DNA from: Zygnema cylindricum
Lineage: Eukaryota; Streptophyta; Zygnematophyceae; Zygnematales; Zygnemataceae
DNA length: 50,973 bases
Assembly (NCBI GenBank): GCA_037447655.1
Contig: JBBHKE010000368.1
Coordinates: 1 to 50,973, forward strand
Reading direction: 5' to 3'
Shown: one piece after another, positions 32,372-43,237 of the stretch
How the letters are laid out: each line of letters begins with the position of its first letter
Position numbering within the stretch: position 1 is the first letter of the stretch
Made by a program: the position numbers and the translations under genes
Notes under the pieces: model-generated
The model's database searches: none
What the model was told of the DNA's origin: nothing
What the model saw: only the letters and a program-made list of their open reading frames with translations

Positions 32372-34577
32372 TGTTGTCCATAGCCTATTTCAGCCATGGA
32401 TTACTCAAGGAATACACCCACAGACTACCCCCAAACAACTGTGTTTCAGATAGCACAAGTTACTCTAAAATAAACAAAATCACCCCAAACTGCACTAATA
32501 TGCATAACACCATTTATAGTGTAAACTACCAAAGTGACAGCCAAATCCATCTAGGAATCTAGAAAATATAGGCTCCTGAGTCTCCCAAAAACAGCTGACA
32601 ACTTCTCAAACTAACCAGACTTCTCACATAATTCTACAAAGATAACATAACACACTCAAACTACGCACACATAAATTTTCTATATCATAGAATATCTTCA
32701 CAAAGTTTCACATCAAAAAATCAATCAAAATGATCACACCGATAGGTCAAAGTTGCAGAAAAACAGTCTGCCATTGCTTTGATAAAAATGATTGTGATGA
32801 TCAAAAGTAATCTAAATCCTACAAGTTATACTTACTCTACTGATTCCTACGCTAATACTAGAGCTACACGTGTCACTAATTGAAGAGTGAAATACTATTT
32901 CATAATGCGTTAAACTACAAACATATGTTTCTCAAGTATTTACAAATATTCGTCCGTACAAAAAGTGTTACCGATGCTTAGTCAGCATCAGTCATATAAG
33001 GGTACATCCCCATGTATTAAAGTATCGACTTTAATCTGTCGTTTTCACTCAAAACGCAGTTCCGTACGAGAAAAACTTTAGCCGTACAAACAAATCAATT
33101 CTTCAAAAGTACAACAATCTTCAAGTTGATACTTTGAATGTACTTCATGTTTGTCGTCATGTGAACCAATTTTGGCGTTATCCTTTTTTCGACCCCCGAG
33201 CAAGAGAATCCAGCTCGTCAAAAAACTTCATCAAAAATCACCTCGCGACCTGATTTCAGAGAAAGTACCGCCTAAACAACGAATGAAAAATGACCCACGC
33301 ACGCGCCACACGAGTGGGAAAATTTCAGGACGAGGGAGAGTACTCGCTATTTTTCTCCCTGCCCGTCACGTGTACGTACGCAAAAGACGAGGATGTACGG
33401 AAAAAAATCTGCAGGGGTCTCGGACCTCCAATTTCATTCATGGGTCCTCGGTAGAATTTTGCATCGTCGCCGCCTCTCCCCTCTCCCTCTCACACTATCA
33501 CTTTTATCTCTCACTTTTTAGAATGAGGCACGACAAAACTGGTATGAAATGAAAGATATTTGAAAATTTAATCTTTTGACTGCCTTTGTGTATCTTTTTA
33601 TGGCAAGTAGAGCGAAAAAAATAGAGAAAACGAAATCGGGTCTCCATGGCCGAAAGTTCTTGAATTTGTGACGTCACAAGTTAGCGTGACGTCACAATGT
33701 TACAAAACCCTAAACAAACATATGCCATCTCATAGCCTAATACCCACCGGAGCATTTGATTTTCCGAAACTGATCGGAAAACGTACACGTTTCGACGTCA
33801 TCAAACATTAGGCGCTAAAACAAACCTGCAGTATTGAATGTTCGAAGGACGACGACGGTGGTATTTCAAAGTTCCGATTTCATTTTCGCATATAGGGACG
33901 CTTTTCAAAGTAGTACGTAACACTTCACTACAGTCTAAATTACTTTTTCAAAGTATCGCTTACATGGGGACGTACCAAAAGTCTAGCTGACCTTGGTCGT
34001 ACAGTGCGAAACTCCTGAGTATGTGTCGGTGATAAGGTAAACGACACGTCCTGCTTAAGTCATTTGTGGTCCCTGCGTGAATCACATCCTTAAAATAGTG
34101 TGAACCTCCAAATATATCGGCGGTCGCCGTCCGCACTTCAAATGTACCATAAACCATTTTGTCGAAGTGGAATCGTGCCACTTACATCGTGTCCGTACCA
34201 AGACTTCGTCCTTTACCATAAATGCCGGTAACTGATTTATTGTCCACTTCCCAAATATGACGTGCCGTACTATTGCCGTACTTTTCTATAAATTTTGTTT
34301 GTTTTATTATGTTACAAATTTCACACTCTGTAATGTTTCATGTCAGATCGCTTTGCGATATGCCGTCCATTTCAAATGCTTGTTAGCGCCACTCAATTTG
34401 ACCTTCACGTCACTTTAATATTATCCGTACAATTACTCCCCCAATCCGCAAATCCATTCAAACCTCCACGTTAAATAAAGTTAGTTCTTACGCATTTAAA
34501 CTCGTTTCAAGTACGCATGAAACATCGCGTGCGCACAAAACGTTGCGTACGCACGAAACTATCTTTTCAAAACAACA
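32372..34577 (-). repeat. Copia-2 3' LTR, containing a PIF-like MITE
   Basis: TGTTGTTTTG start at 34577, ACAACA end at 32372. Without the 978-bp MITE and its TSD copy it is 1,225 bp, against 1,218 for the other LTR; one 7-bp indel (near 32630) accounts for the difference. It includes the gag ATG (32398) and nine codons (MAEIGYGQQ). Confidence 0.85.
33000..33977 (+). mobile_element. PIF-like MITE, type B, copy 2 (978 bp)
   Basis: GGGTACATCCCCATGT at the left, the inverse acatggggacgtacc at the right. TAA precedes it (32997-32999) and AAA follows (33978-33980). The intact LTR shows the empty TAA at 40066-40068. It carries two TGACGTCA palindromes (33669-33676, 33687-33694). A plus-strand open frame of 133 codons (33151-33552) is interrupted by stops in copy 1 and absent from copy 3, so I do not call it a gene. 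Confidence 0.87.
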
Positions 34578-36456
34578 CTCCCCCGAAAATTTAGTTTCAT
34601 GCACCCATAATAAAATATGTCGCATGTCAAGTGTAACTGTGCCTTTCCGCGACTTGCTTAGTCAATTGTGGTCCCCTCAAATTTTCTTCGCCGTCGATGT
34701 ACTCTGTTAATTTATTTGTCAAAGCGCACAATTCTGTCCGTCCGATTTGCCGTGTGTCATAAGAAGGTACATTACACTCTTTTGTACTGGTGCCACTGTC
34801 ACATTATTAAAGGTAAGTATTACACAAAAATATTCTAAGTCCTAAAAACTCCCCTCACATCCTCATCTACTGAGTACTAAAGCTTTCAAATTACAATACT
34901 CCCTTAAAGCTTTAGACTCAATACTGCACTAAGTCTACAGATTTGTCAGCTCTAATTTAGGTACATACTGAAGCAAGGACTTATAAAATATTCTAAGTTT
35001 GTAAATCCCCTCTCACAACCTCCACTACTAAACATCCAAAAATTTATACCAGCAACACTCCTCCTAAGTTTTAGAATCTTTAGTTATAAGCAGTCATATA
35101 CTGGTAAATCTAAGATTACATCAAACGTTTAGTTACCATACCAGCCACTCCAATATTCCTTTTGTTTAAATAATAATAATTTTTTTCTTCATTGAAGGTG
35201 TCGGTTTTTCCACTTCAAAAATTGCTTTTCTGGTCTTTTGTGTGGTCGCCTTTGGAGTTGGTTTCTTCTCCAGCTGGTCTTCTTTAATTTGTATCTTCTT
35301 CTTGTTTTCTTACTACATTATGGTCTCCACATAGACTTTGTACCTCTTCCATTGGTTGCCTCCCCATAACCTCTATAATGTGTGATTCTTCTCACTAGTT
35401 TTTGGTCTTTTTCCGTAGTTTTATCACTCCTCTGTAGAGTTATTATCCTAAATATTTTCCTTTTTATTCCTTTGCATTTCAACGACACTATTCTCTTTCT
35501 ATTTTCTATTTGTGTTTTCCCATTTTGTGCCAATCCACCATTTTTCTCTCATCATTCTCCTCTCTTACTCTACTTATCTTATCTTCTCTCGGCCCTTCTT
35601 TCACTTTTTTTTTAAGTTTAGTATGTTCTATATTTAAAGAATATTTTGCATCCAATTTTAAGTGAACTTCACTTCTTTTTACTCTCCTTTCTTGAAGAAT
35701 CTCATTCCCTTGTAAGTAATTTTCACACAACAATCTATCACTAGAAAGAGTCACTAAAACCGAGTCTTTTTCACCCTCTTCTTTCTCCACACTATATTGT
35801 GTGACAACAATTTTTCCAATCCTTTCCACTTCCACTTCCGGGTGCCATTCACTTCCTTCAAATCCTCTTACTTTACTAACCTTTTCCTTTTGTAAGTTTG
35901 TGTCACTCAGCAATCTGTCATAAGAAAAATTGACGGTAAGCAAATCGTTTCCTGTCAGCTCTTTCTCTACTCCATTTTCGGTAACAACATAATTTTCCCT
36001 TTCTTCCTCTTTCACCATATTCCAAAAATCACAAACAATCGGCAAGTAAACGAATTTGTCGACCGAAGGTGTACGCTTTTTGTCATCGGTTGAGGCTTGT
36101 CTCTCACTCATAAAAGCACTTGGTTCCCTCTTTTTTGAGGGTAGAACTCGGTTGTTGTCCCATCCATCTTTGAAATTTCCTGTAACACATGGACTTTTAT
36201 ATGATGGACATACCCTAAAGGTATGTCCTAAATCATTACAGTAAAAACATTGCTTAAGTTCATTTCCGGATTCACTTTTACTTCTAATTTTATGAAACTA
36301 AGACTTAGAGACCTCCATATTCATCTCAAAAACCTTTTTCCAATCTTCTTCATCTAGCACTGTACAGATTGCTAGACTTAAGGTCCAATCCCTTTTATCA
36401 ATTTGAGCTATTCTATTTGATGCATCTCTATAGTCACTTGGTAATCTCTCATGCCA
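34578..36456 (-). pseudogene. Copia-2 left internal region: Gag C-terminal half with repeated acidic domain
   Basis: A second, partial copy of the copia-2 internal region. Gag sequence starts truncated near 36456; the zinc knuckle region lies at about 36260-36190. From 36111 a 201-codon open frame encodes the domain after the knuckle: VDKFVYLPIV, then two related blocks with a 60-residue period (residues 42-78 and 102-138) that share VVT...VEKE and end in SYDRLLSDTNLQKEKV and SSDRLLCENYLQGNEI. A lysine-rich tail follows in another frame (about 35533-35170). No enzymatic motif. The function of the domain is unknown; RNA binding or particle assembly is a guess from position. Confidence 0.72.
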
Positions 36457-37067
36457 CATCTCGTCGGCCATTGTAATTGTTTATATTTAGGGATTACGAC
36501 GGGCAGCTGCCACACTAATTTGTATTTGGGTGTTATATGGGTTTTACAAGACTGTACATACCTACATTTCGCGTTCGCGTCGACCGTACATTTTTACATC
36601 ACCGTACGCGTCGACCGTACATATGTATTTTTGACCGTACGACCTATATTTCCCGCAATTTCCGTGATGACGATTTGGACCGTACTCGCGGTCCTACCGT
36701 ACGACATAAATTTTCTGCGATTTCTGTCGACGGTGGATTCGATTATTTTCGTCGACCGTACGACTTACATTACCCGGAATTCCCGCGACTACAAATTAGA
36801 ACGTACCTTCGGTCCTACCTTACCTAATTTCGTTTTCCGAAATCCCGGCCGACGACATTTTTTAATCATTTCACGTGGAGTAGCATCCCGGCTGTCGACG
36901 CTGATTATGTAATTTTTGTAACTTCACATCTTGATTGTCGACGCAAATGACTGACAAATCGGCTGTCAGTTTTGACGAAGCTACGCAATTGGACTATTTT
37001 AAGTCGTGGACCATTTGGAGGTTCACGCGTTCACATGTAGATAGGAAGGGTTTTAATCCGTAGGTTA
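36457..37067. repeat. GACCGTAC minisatellite between the two copia-2 internal pieces
   Basis: About 610 bp unrelated to the copia-2 internal region or LTR. It holds three imperfect units of roughly 60 bp starting ACCGTACGAC (at about 36636, 36696 and 36756), each followed by an atttcccgcaatttccg-like word; two also contain cggtcctacc. Extra cgtcgaccgtac words lie upstream (36575, 36609). CpG-rich for this window. No coding evidence beyond overlapping short frames. Confidence 0.65.
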
Positions 37068-37150
37068 TTTAAACTCGTTTCAAGTACGCATGAAACATCG
37101 CGTGCGCACAAAACGTTGCGTACGCACGAAACTATCTTTTCAAAACAACA
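37068..37150 (-). repeat. Copia-2 LTR fragment
   Basis: The first 83 bp of the LTR (TGTTGTTTTGAAAAG onward), directly after a CGGGGGAG purine tract, then abruptly replaced by unrelated DNA. It is identical or nearly so to the matching part of 34495-34577. Confidence 0.85.
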
Positions 37151-39473
37151 CTCCCCCGAAAATTTAGTTTCATGCACCCATAATAAAATATGTCGCATGT
37201 CAAGTGTAACTGTGCCTTTCCGCGACTTGCTTAGTCAATTGTGGTCCCCTCAAATTTTCTTCGCCGTCGATGTACTCTGTTAATTTATTTGTCAAAGCGC
37301 ACAATTCTGTCCGTCCGATTTGCCGTGTGTCATAAGAAGGTACATTACACTCTTTTGTACTGGTGCCACTGTCACATTATTAAAGGTAAGTATTACACAA
37401 AAATATTCTAAGTCCTAAAAACTCCCCTCACATCCTCATCTACTGAGTACTAAAGCTTTCAAATTACAATACTCCCTTAAAGCTTTAGACTCAATACTGC
37501 ACTAAGTCTACAGATTTGTCAGCTCTAATTTAGGTACATACTGAAGCAAGGACTTATAAAATATTCTAAGTTTGTAAATCCCCTCTCACAACCTCCACTA
37601 CTAAACATCCAAAAATTTATACCAGCAACACTCCTCCTAAGTTTTAGAATCTTTAGTTATAAGCAGTCATATACTGGTAAATCTAAGATTACATCAAACG
37701 TTTAGTTACCATACCAGCCACTCCAATATTCCTTTTGTTTAAATAATAATAATTTTTTTCTTCATTGAAGGTGTCGGTTTTTCCACTTCAAAAATTGCTT
37801 TTCTGGTCTTTTGTGTGGTCGCCTTTGGAGTTGGTTTCTTCTCCAGCTGATCTTCTTTAATTTGTATCTTCTTCTTGTTTTCTTACTACGTTCTGGTCTC
37901 TTCATAAAATTTGTACCTTTTCTAGGGGTTGCCTTCCCATTACCTTTATAAAGTGTGATTTGTCTCACTAATGTTTGATCTTTTTCTGTAGATTTACCAC
38001 TCCTCCTAAGTGTATGCATCTCGAATACTTTCATTCTGATCCCCCTTTCATTTAGCTGTTGTTTCCTCTTTCTAATGTTCCTTCTTGTTTTACAGATTTC
38101 TTCAATTTTATGACCTTTTCCGCTCTCATAAACTTCCTTTCTTAACCTCATTTTCTGAGCATTCTCTACAAATCTTTCTTTGAATTCATTAATTTTTAAA
38201 CCCACATTATTTTCCACTTCTGATGTTAATTCCCCATTTTAATTGAATCCATCGTTTTCTCTCTCATCATGAATCTCTTCCCCTTGTAAGTCATTTACAC
38301 ACATCAATCTATCACAAGAAAAAGTCACAAAAACCAAATATTTTTCACTCTCTTCTTTCTCCACACTATCTTTTATGACCACACTATTTTCAGTTTCTTC
38401 CACTTCCACTTTCGGATGCTCTTCACTTCCTTCAACTTCTCCTATTTCAGTAACCCTTTCTTTTTGTAATTTTGTGTCACTCACCAATCTGTCATCAAAG
38501 ACATTGACAGTAGACAAATCTTTTTCTGTTACTTCTTCCTCCCCTCCATTTTCTGTGGCAACAAATCTTCCCTTTCCTTCCTCTTTCAGAATATTCCAAA
38601 AACTATAAACAATTGGCAAGTAAACAAATTTGTCGACCGAAGGTGTAGGCTTTTTGTCAACGGTTGAGGCTTGTCCCTCACTCATGAAAGCACTTGGTTC
38701 CCTCCTTGTTGAGGGTAGAACTCGGTTGTTGTCCCATCCATCTCTGAAAGTACTTGTAACACATGCACTTTTATATGATGGACATACCCTGAAGGTATGT
38801 CCTAAATCATTACAGTAAAAACATTTTTTTGGTCCATTTCCTCTATTACTTCTAATTTTCTGAAACTGAGACTTAGAGACCTCCGTATTCCTCTCAAAAA
38901 ACTTTTTCCAATCTTCTTCCTCTAACACTATGTGGATTGCCTGACTTTAGTTCCAATCCCTTTTATCAATTTGAGCTATTCTATTTGATGCATCTCTATA
39001 ATCACTAGGTACTCCTCTCATTAATAAAACAACTTGTTGAGCATCTGTAAAGCATTCTCCAGCCAAAACATTTTCTGCAAACAATCTTTCTAAACCAATA
39101 CAATATTCCACCATGCTTCCGCCTACATACTTATATCCAAAAAGTTTAGTGGCAGTACTAAACCAGTGATACAAAGAAGTCTCTAAATACCTACATTCTA
39201 GGCATTTCCATAATTCAACTGCATTTTTCAACTTTAGATAAGTCATTACCAGTTTCTCACTCAAGGAGTTATTGATAACGTTAGACACTCACGGTTCGTC
39301 TTTTCCCATCCATTTGATGTTTCGGCCAGTGTACCATCCACCACATCCATTAGCTCTATCATCTGGAAGTAGCTCTCAAGCACACACTTCCAGTAGTGAT
39401 AGTTAGATCCATCAAATATGGGTAGCCATGGGTGTGGGCCCATAACCTGTTGTCCATAGCCTATTTCAGCCAT
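37151..39473 (-). pseudogene. Copia-2 right internal region: Gag with LTR-encoded start and repeated acidic domain
   Basis: Gag starts at ATG 39473, inside the LTR, and reads GYGQQVMGPHPWLPIFDG across the LTR end and primer-binding site. A frameshift lies near 39275. The frame then runs to 37762 with two stops (near 38945 and 38237): VVLLMRGVPSDY (copia Gag), knuckle CFYCNDLGHTFRVC (about 38840), the acidic domain with its two DRL...LQ blocks, and a strongly basic C-terminus. About 600 bp of non-coding sequence leads to the purine tract at 37151. Related to copia-1 Gag in N-terminus, MRG motif and knuckle. No pol. Gag normally forms the particle; here the extra domain is of unknown role. Confidence 0.8.
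39435..39447 (-). other. Copia-2 primer-binding site (half-tRNA iMet type)
   Basis: GGTTATGGGCCCA directly follows the ACAACA end of the 5' LTR. This is complementary to the anticodon arm of initiator tRNA-Met, the unusual internal priming site known from Drosophila copia, rather than to the tRNA 3' end used by most plant copia elements. It is inside the gag reading frame (codons for V-M-G-P). Confidence 0.8.
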
Positions 39474-40665
39474 GGATTACTCAAGGAATACACCCACAGA
39501 CTACCCCCAAACAACTGTGTTTCAGATAGCACAAGTTACTCTAAAATAAACAAAATCACCCCAAACTGCACTAATATGCATAACACCATTTATAGTGTAA
39601 ACTACCAAAGTGACAGCCAAATCCATCTAGGAATCTAGAAAATATAGGCTCCTGAGTCTCCCAAAAACAGCTGACAACTTCTCAAACTAACCATACAGAA
39701 TTCTACAAAGAAAACATAACACACTCAAACTACGCACACATAAATTTTCTATATCATAGAATATCTTCACAAAGTTTCACATCAAAAAATCAATCAAAAT
39801 GATCACACCGATAGGTCAAAGTTGCAGAAAAACAGTCTGCCATTGCTTTGATAAAAATGACTGTGATAATCAAAAGTAATCTAAGTCCTACAAGTTATAC
39901 TTACTCTATTGATTCCTACGCTAATACTAGAGCTACACGTGTCACTAATTGAAGAGTGAAATACTATTTCATAATGCGCTAAACTACAAACATATGTTTC
40001 TCAAGTATTTACAAATATGTGTCCGTACAAAAAGTGTTACCGATGCTTAGTCAGCATCAGTCATATAAGTCTAGCTGACCTTGGTCGTACAATGCGAAAC
40101 TTCTGAGTGTGTGTCGGTGATAAGGTAAACGACACGTTGTGCTTAAGTCATTTGTGGTCCCTGCGTGAATCACGTTTTTAAAATAGTGTGAACCTCCAAA
40201 TATATCGGCGGTCGCCGTTCGCAATTCAAATGTACCATGAACCATTTTGTCAAAGTGGAATCATGCCACTTACATCGTGTCTGTACCAAGACTTCATCCT
40301 TTACCATAAATGCCGTTAACTGATTTATTGTCCACTTCCCAAATATGACGTGCCGTACTGTTGCCGTACTTTTTCATAAATTCGGTTTGTTTTATTATGT
40401 TACAATTCACACACTTTGTAATGTTTTACGTCAGATCGCTTTGCGATCTGCCGTCCATTTCAAATGCTTGTTAGCGCTACTCAATTTGACCTTCACGTCA
40501 CTTTAATATTATCTGTACAATTACTCCCCCAATCCGCAAATCCATTCTAACCTCCACGTTAAATAAAGTTAGTTCTTATGCATTAAAACTCGTGTCAAGT
40601 ACGCATGAAACATCGCGTGCGCACAAAATGTTGCGTACGCACGAAACTATCTTTTTAAAACCACA
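39448..40665 (-). repeat. Copia-2 5' LTR (1,218 bp), uninterrupted
   Basis: TGTGGTTTTAAAAAG start at 40665 and ACAACA end at 39448. Holds the empty TAA site (40066-40068) of the MITE found in the partner LTR. The gag ATG lies 26 bp before the LTR end. A ttttatcaaagcaatgg word at 39846-39862 resembles a conventional iMet primer site but lies inside the LTR. Confidence 0.85.
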
Positions 40666-40670
40666 AGTTT

Positions 40671-42493
40671 TGTGTTTTTCTTTCCCACTACCATTTTTAC
40701 CATCTATCACACATGGTTCCTTTTCCTCTCCCACGTATTCTCTTCATATCACTCTATCAATTCCCATTGCTTCTTTGACTTATTGACCATGTCCAAAAGC
40801 ACTTTTTTTCCCTTTCTCCCTCCCCCACCCCCACTAAACTAGCCTCTACACTTTTGAATTGTCCTGGGTGTCATAACCATTTTGCGGCCGATGTCGGTTA
40901 CGCCTATCATACATAGAGTTGTCGGCACTATGTGGCCATTGGTGGTCCTTTGTCTAGCACCCCTCCTCAATCATCTTCGACCACACTTCAGATGCGGACT
41001 AAGATTTTGTTCATGACCTAGATGTTTTGGGAGTTGGGATTCCCTTGCCCACAACTTTACACCCGTATCCTTATGGTTGTGCGGATAGTGGTACAGGATG
41101 CCCTCCACTTCCCTTTGTCCCACATTACTTCCAATCCAACGAACATCACTCCTAGGCATTTTTTTGTTTTGTTCTCTCTCTAGGTCCTAGTCCTTTAAGG
41201 TCGCGGAGGTGGCAACAGGGCTAGAGAGACTAGGCGTGTTATCGCGGATTCTTTCGTGGTGACTGGAAAGCCCTCCACGTCGAGCATGATGATTAGGTGG
41301 CAAGTGCATGTCTCACACCACGTGTCCATCTAGGCCGTTAGATGTCCGACCCCTTATGGTCAAGCTCTTTATTTGGGCCGTGTAGGTGAGCTCTCTCGAG
41401 CAGTTAGGGCCCTCTAGCCCATCACTCTTGCTCCCTATCATTCTTCCTCTATTGAGGTTTTCGAGCTTCAAGAAGGTCAAGGATTGTTTTCAAAACGACC
41501 GAGCTTAACAACCCATTTCAAACCACAGTTTGTTCGGTAACGAGGTACACTACAAGCGACTGACACGGAAAGACTAATGACTACGCCCTTGTTCTTTTGT
41601 TAAAACGACTCCTATTTCCCCCATGAAAAGGGTTAAAAGCTAGCCTTGTCCCACGAGCACCACTTGCTCTCTTGAAGGCTGCAAAACTAATAGCCAAAAT
41701 CAACAATTGGATATCAAGTAACACAATACGTCTTTAGTATTATCATCAACCAATAAGGCCAAAGAAAGCATGGAGCTTTTTTGATAAGTTTTTGATGGGT
41801 GGATGAGTATATAATAGTGACGAGGTTAATCAATTAATAAAACCGAATATCATTGAGGCGTTTAATGAATTACCATTCACTTAAAGATGGTTGTCGACGT
41901 ATGGAGTTTGGGGTAAAATTTCAATTATCAAGCATTATATTACTAATTTAGACCTTGAAGCATTCTTTGAAATTTCTTGGCAAACTCGATCCCACAACAT
42001 ACAATTACGCAAACCCAAGGCAAGGCACACTAAATGGACTTGTATTTGAACTTTGGTCAATTTTCAAATTTGGAAGTGTCTTGGGGTAGGGGATGGGAAA
42101 TGGAAGTTCAATGTTTGGCTGGAATAATATGAGGTTGAAATATATAGTTCACCATAAAGAGACCATGGTCGTGATGGTGGTCGTTGTGAAGGAGAGTTGA
42201 AACACTGAAATTTGAAGAATTTTTCTATGATGTGGGGGTTGTAAGGGACTAACATGGAAAGGTAAACCTTTTTTTTTTAAAGCAAGGATAAAAGAACAAC
42301 GTGGATTGGTGATTTTTTCTTTTTTCAAGGCAAGGATTAAATGGAGGCTTGTTGATTTTGCGCCTACGCAAATGCTTCGGCTTGCATTTGTATTTATATT
42401 TGTTCATGGATGAATTCGTGTTTGTGTCAAGGCGACAAACCGTAGAACATCTTGAATTTTCATATGGTTGGCCACGTGGCATCTAGTTGGCAT
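40671..42493. other. Unassigned region
   Basis: No recognised gene or transposon. The stretch 40850-41500 is more GC-rich and might be decayed coding sequence, but stops are frequent in all frames. Pyrimidine-rich stretches occur at 40670-40840. Confidence 0.4.
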
Positions 42494-42495
42494 TA

Positions 42496-42575
42496 CATTG
42501 CTCATCGTTATTAGTGTTAAGGTCCACTTCCACTTAAAACATTTTTACTTTTGCACACTTAAAGGTTTGTTCCTA
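42496..42575 (+). mobile_element. TA-MITE left-end fragment
   Basis: Follows TA (42494-42495) and reads CATTGCTCATCGTTATTAG, then tgttaagg and ccacttaaaacatttttac, matching the left ends at 24040 and 43220/44962. No right terminus found. Confidence 0.5.
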
Positions 42576-43217
42576 GGGCTTTTTTGAACAAGTCTCTTCA
42601 TTGTTTTCCAGTATGTATTTCCCTTTCATTAGTTGTTGCTACTTGCTGTTACAATGGTTGTAGCATAGTAGTTGACGAAATGTTCCTTAATAAAAATTAG
42701 TCGGTTTGGTTCGCCTGTTAAAAAATAGTGTTGTGTATCGGTAGCCATTTGCCTATATCCAATATGTCCCTTTTTTTTGACCAACTGATAATCGATAAAT
42801 TGGTTTGATACATCCGTAACGGAATAGTCGCGATAAATTTTTGATATATCGCGAAAAATTATTGTTAATTATCGGGTTGATAACTGTGTACAATAACTCC
42901 ATATTGTGGTACAGAATGGATTGCGAAAATAAATTCAAAAGCCCCTCAATCACCTGCTGCGATATCTACGTGCTCATTTTGTTCTTAATTTTCGTACCAT
43001 AATTTGTACTTTTTGTACAGACCACGCCTTCTAACTGATAATCATCGGCAATAATTTTTGTTGGTTTCGTAGCGAAATATCAACACCCTCACTGTTCGAT
43101 AAATGATAGTTTTCGTTATCAGTTTTATCGCGATTAGTTTTTGCCCGATACTCAACTCTACGGAAAAATGATACCTGCGTGACGTCACGTGGCAAACCGC
43201 ATCATACAGTTGTTCAA
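42576..43217. other. Unassigned AT-rich DNA
   Basis: Rich in tatcgcg and gataat words (42785-43150), with short partial repeats of aactgataatc (42784 and 43034). No coding evidence. Confidence 0.4.
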
Positions 43218-43237
43218 TACACAGTGTATCTCTATTA

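Larger units (their letters stand above)
32372..40665 (-). mobile_element. Copia-2: gag-only copia element, rearranged between its outer LTRs
   Basis: Outer LTRs are at 40665-39448 (5') and 34577-32372 (3', holding a MITE), flanked by AGTTT (40666-40670) and AGCTT (32367-32371), a 4/5 target duplication. From right to left: LTR, internal 39447-37151, an LTR fragment 37150-37068, about 610 bp of unrelated DNA, a second partial internal 36456-34578, LTR. Each internal piece ends in the same CGGGGGAG purine tract before TGTTGTTTTG. Zinc-knuckle Gag is present; there is no protease, integrase or polymerase anywhere. I infer a non-autonomous family. Confidence 0.82.

Noticed and set aside
33151-33552. 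133-codon open frame inside the type B MITE, partly shared with copy 1 (27712-27951)
   Set aside because: The frame is interrupted by stops in copy 1 and lost in copy 3, and the conserved positions do not follow codon structure; DNA-level conservation of the element explains it.
35382-38818. Plus-strand open frames opposite copia-2 gag (for example 38375-38608)
   Set aside because: They are antisense shadows of a recognisable minus-strand Gag.
39846-39862. ttttatcaaagcaatgg as a conventional iMet primer site, giving a shorter 808-bp copia-2 LTR
   Set aside because: The two LTR copies continue to match for about 410 bp beyond it, up to ACAACA next to a better half-tRNA site and a flanking target duplication, so the longer LTR is preferred.
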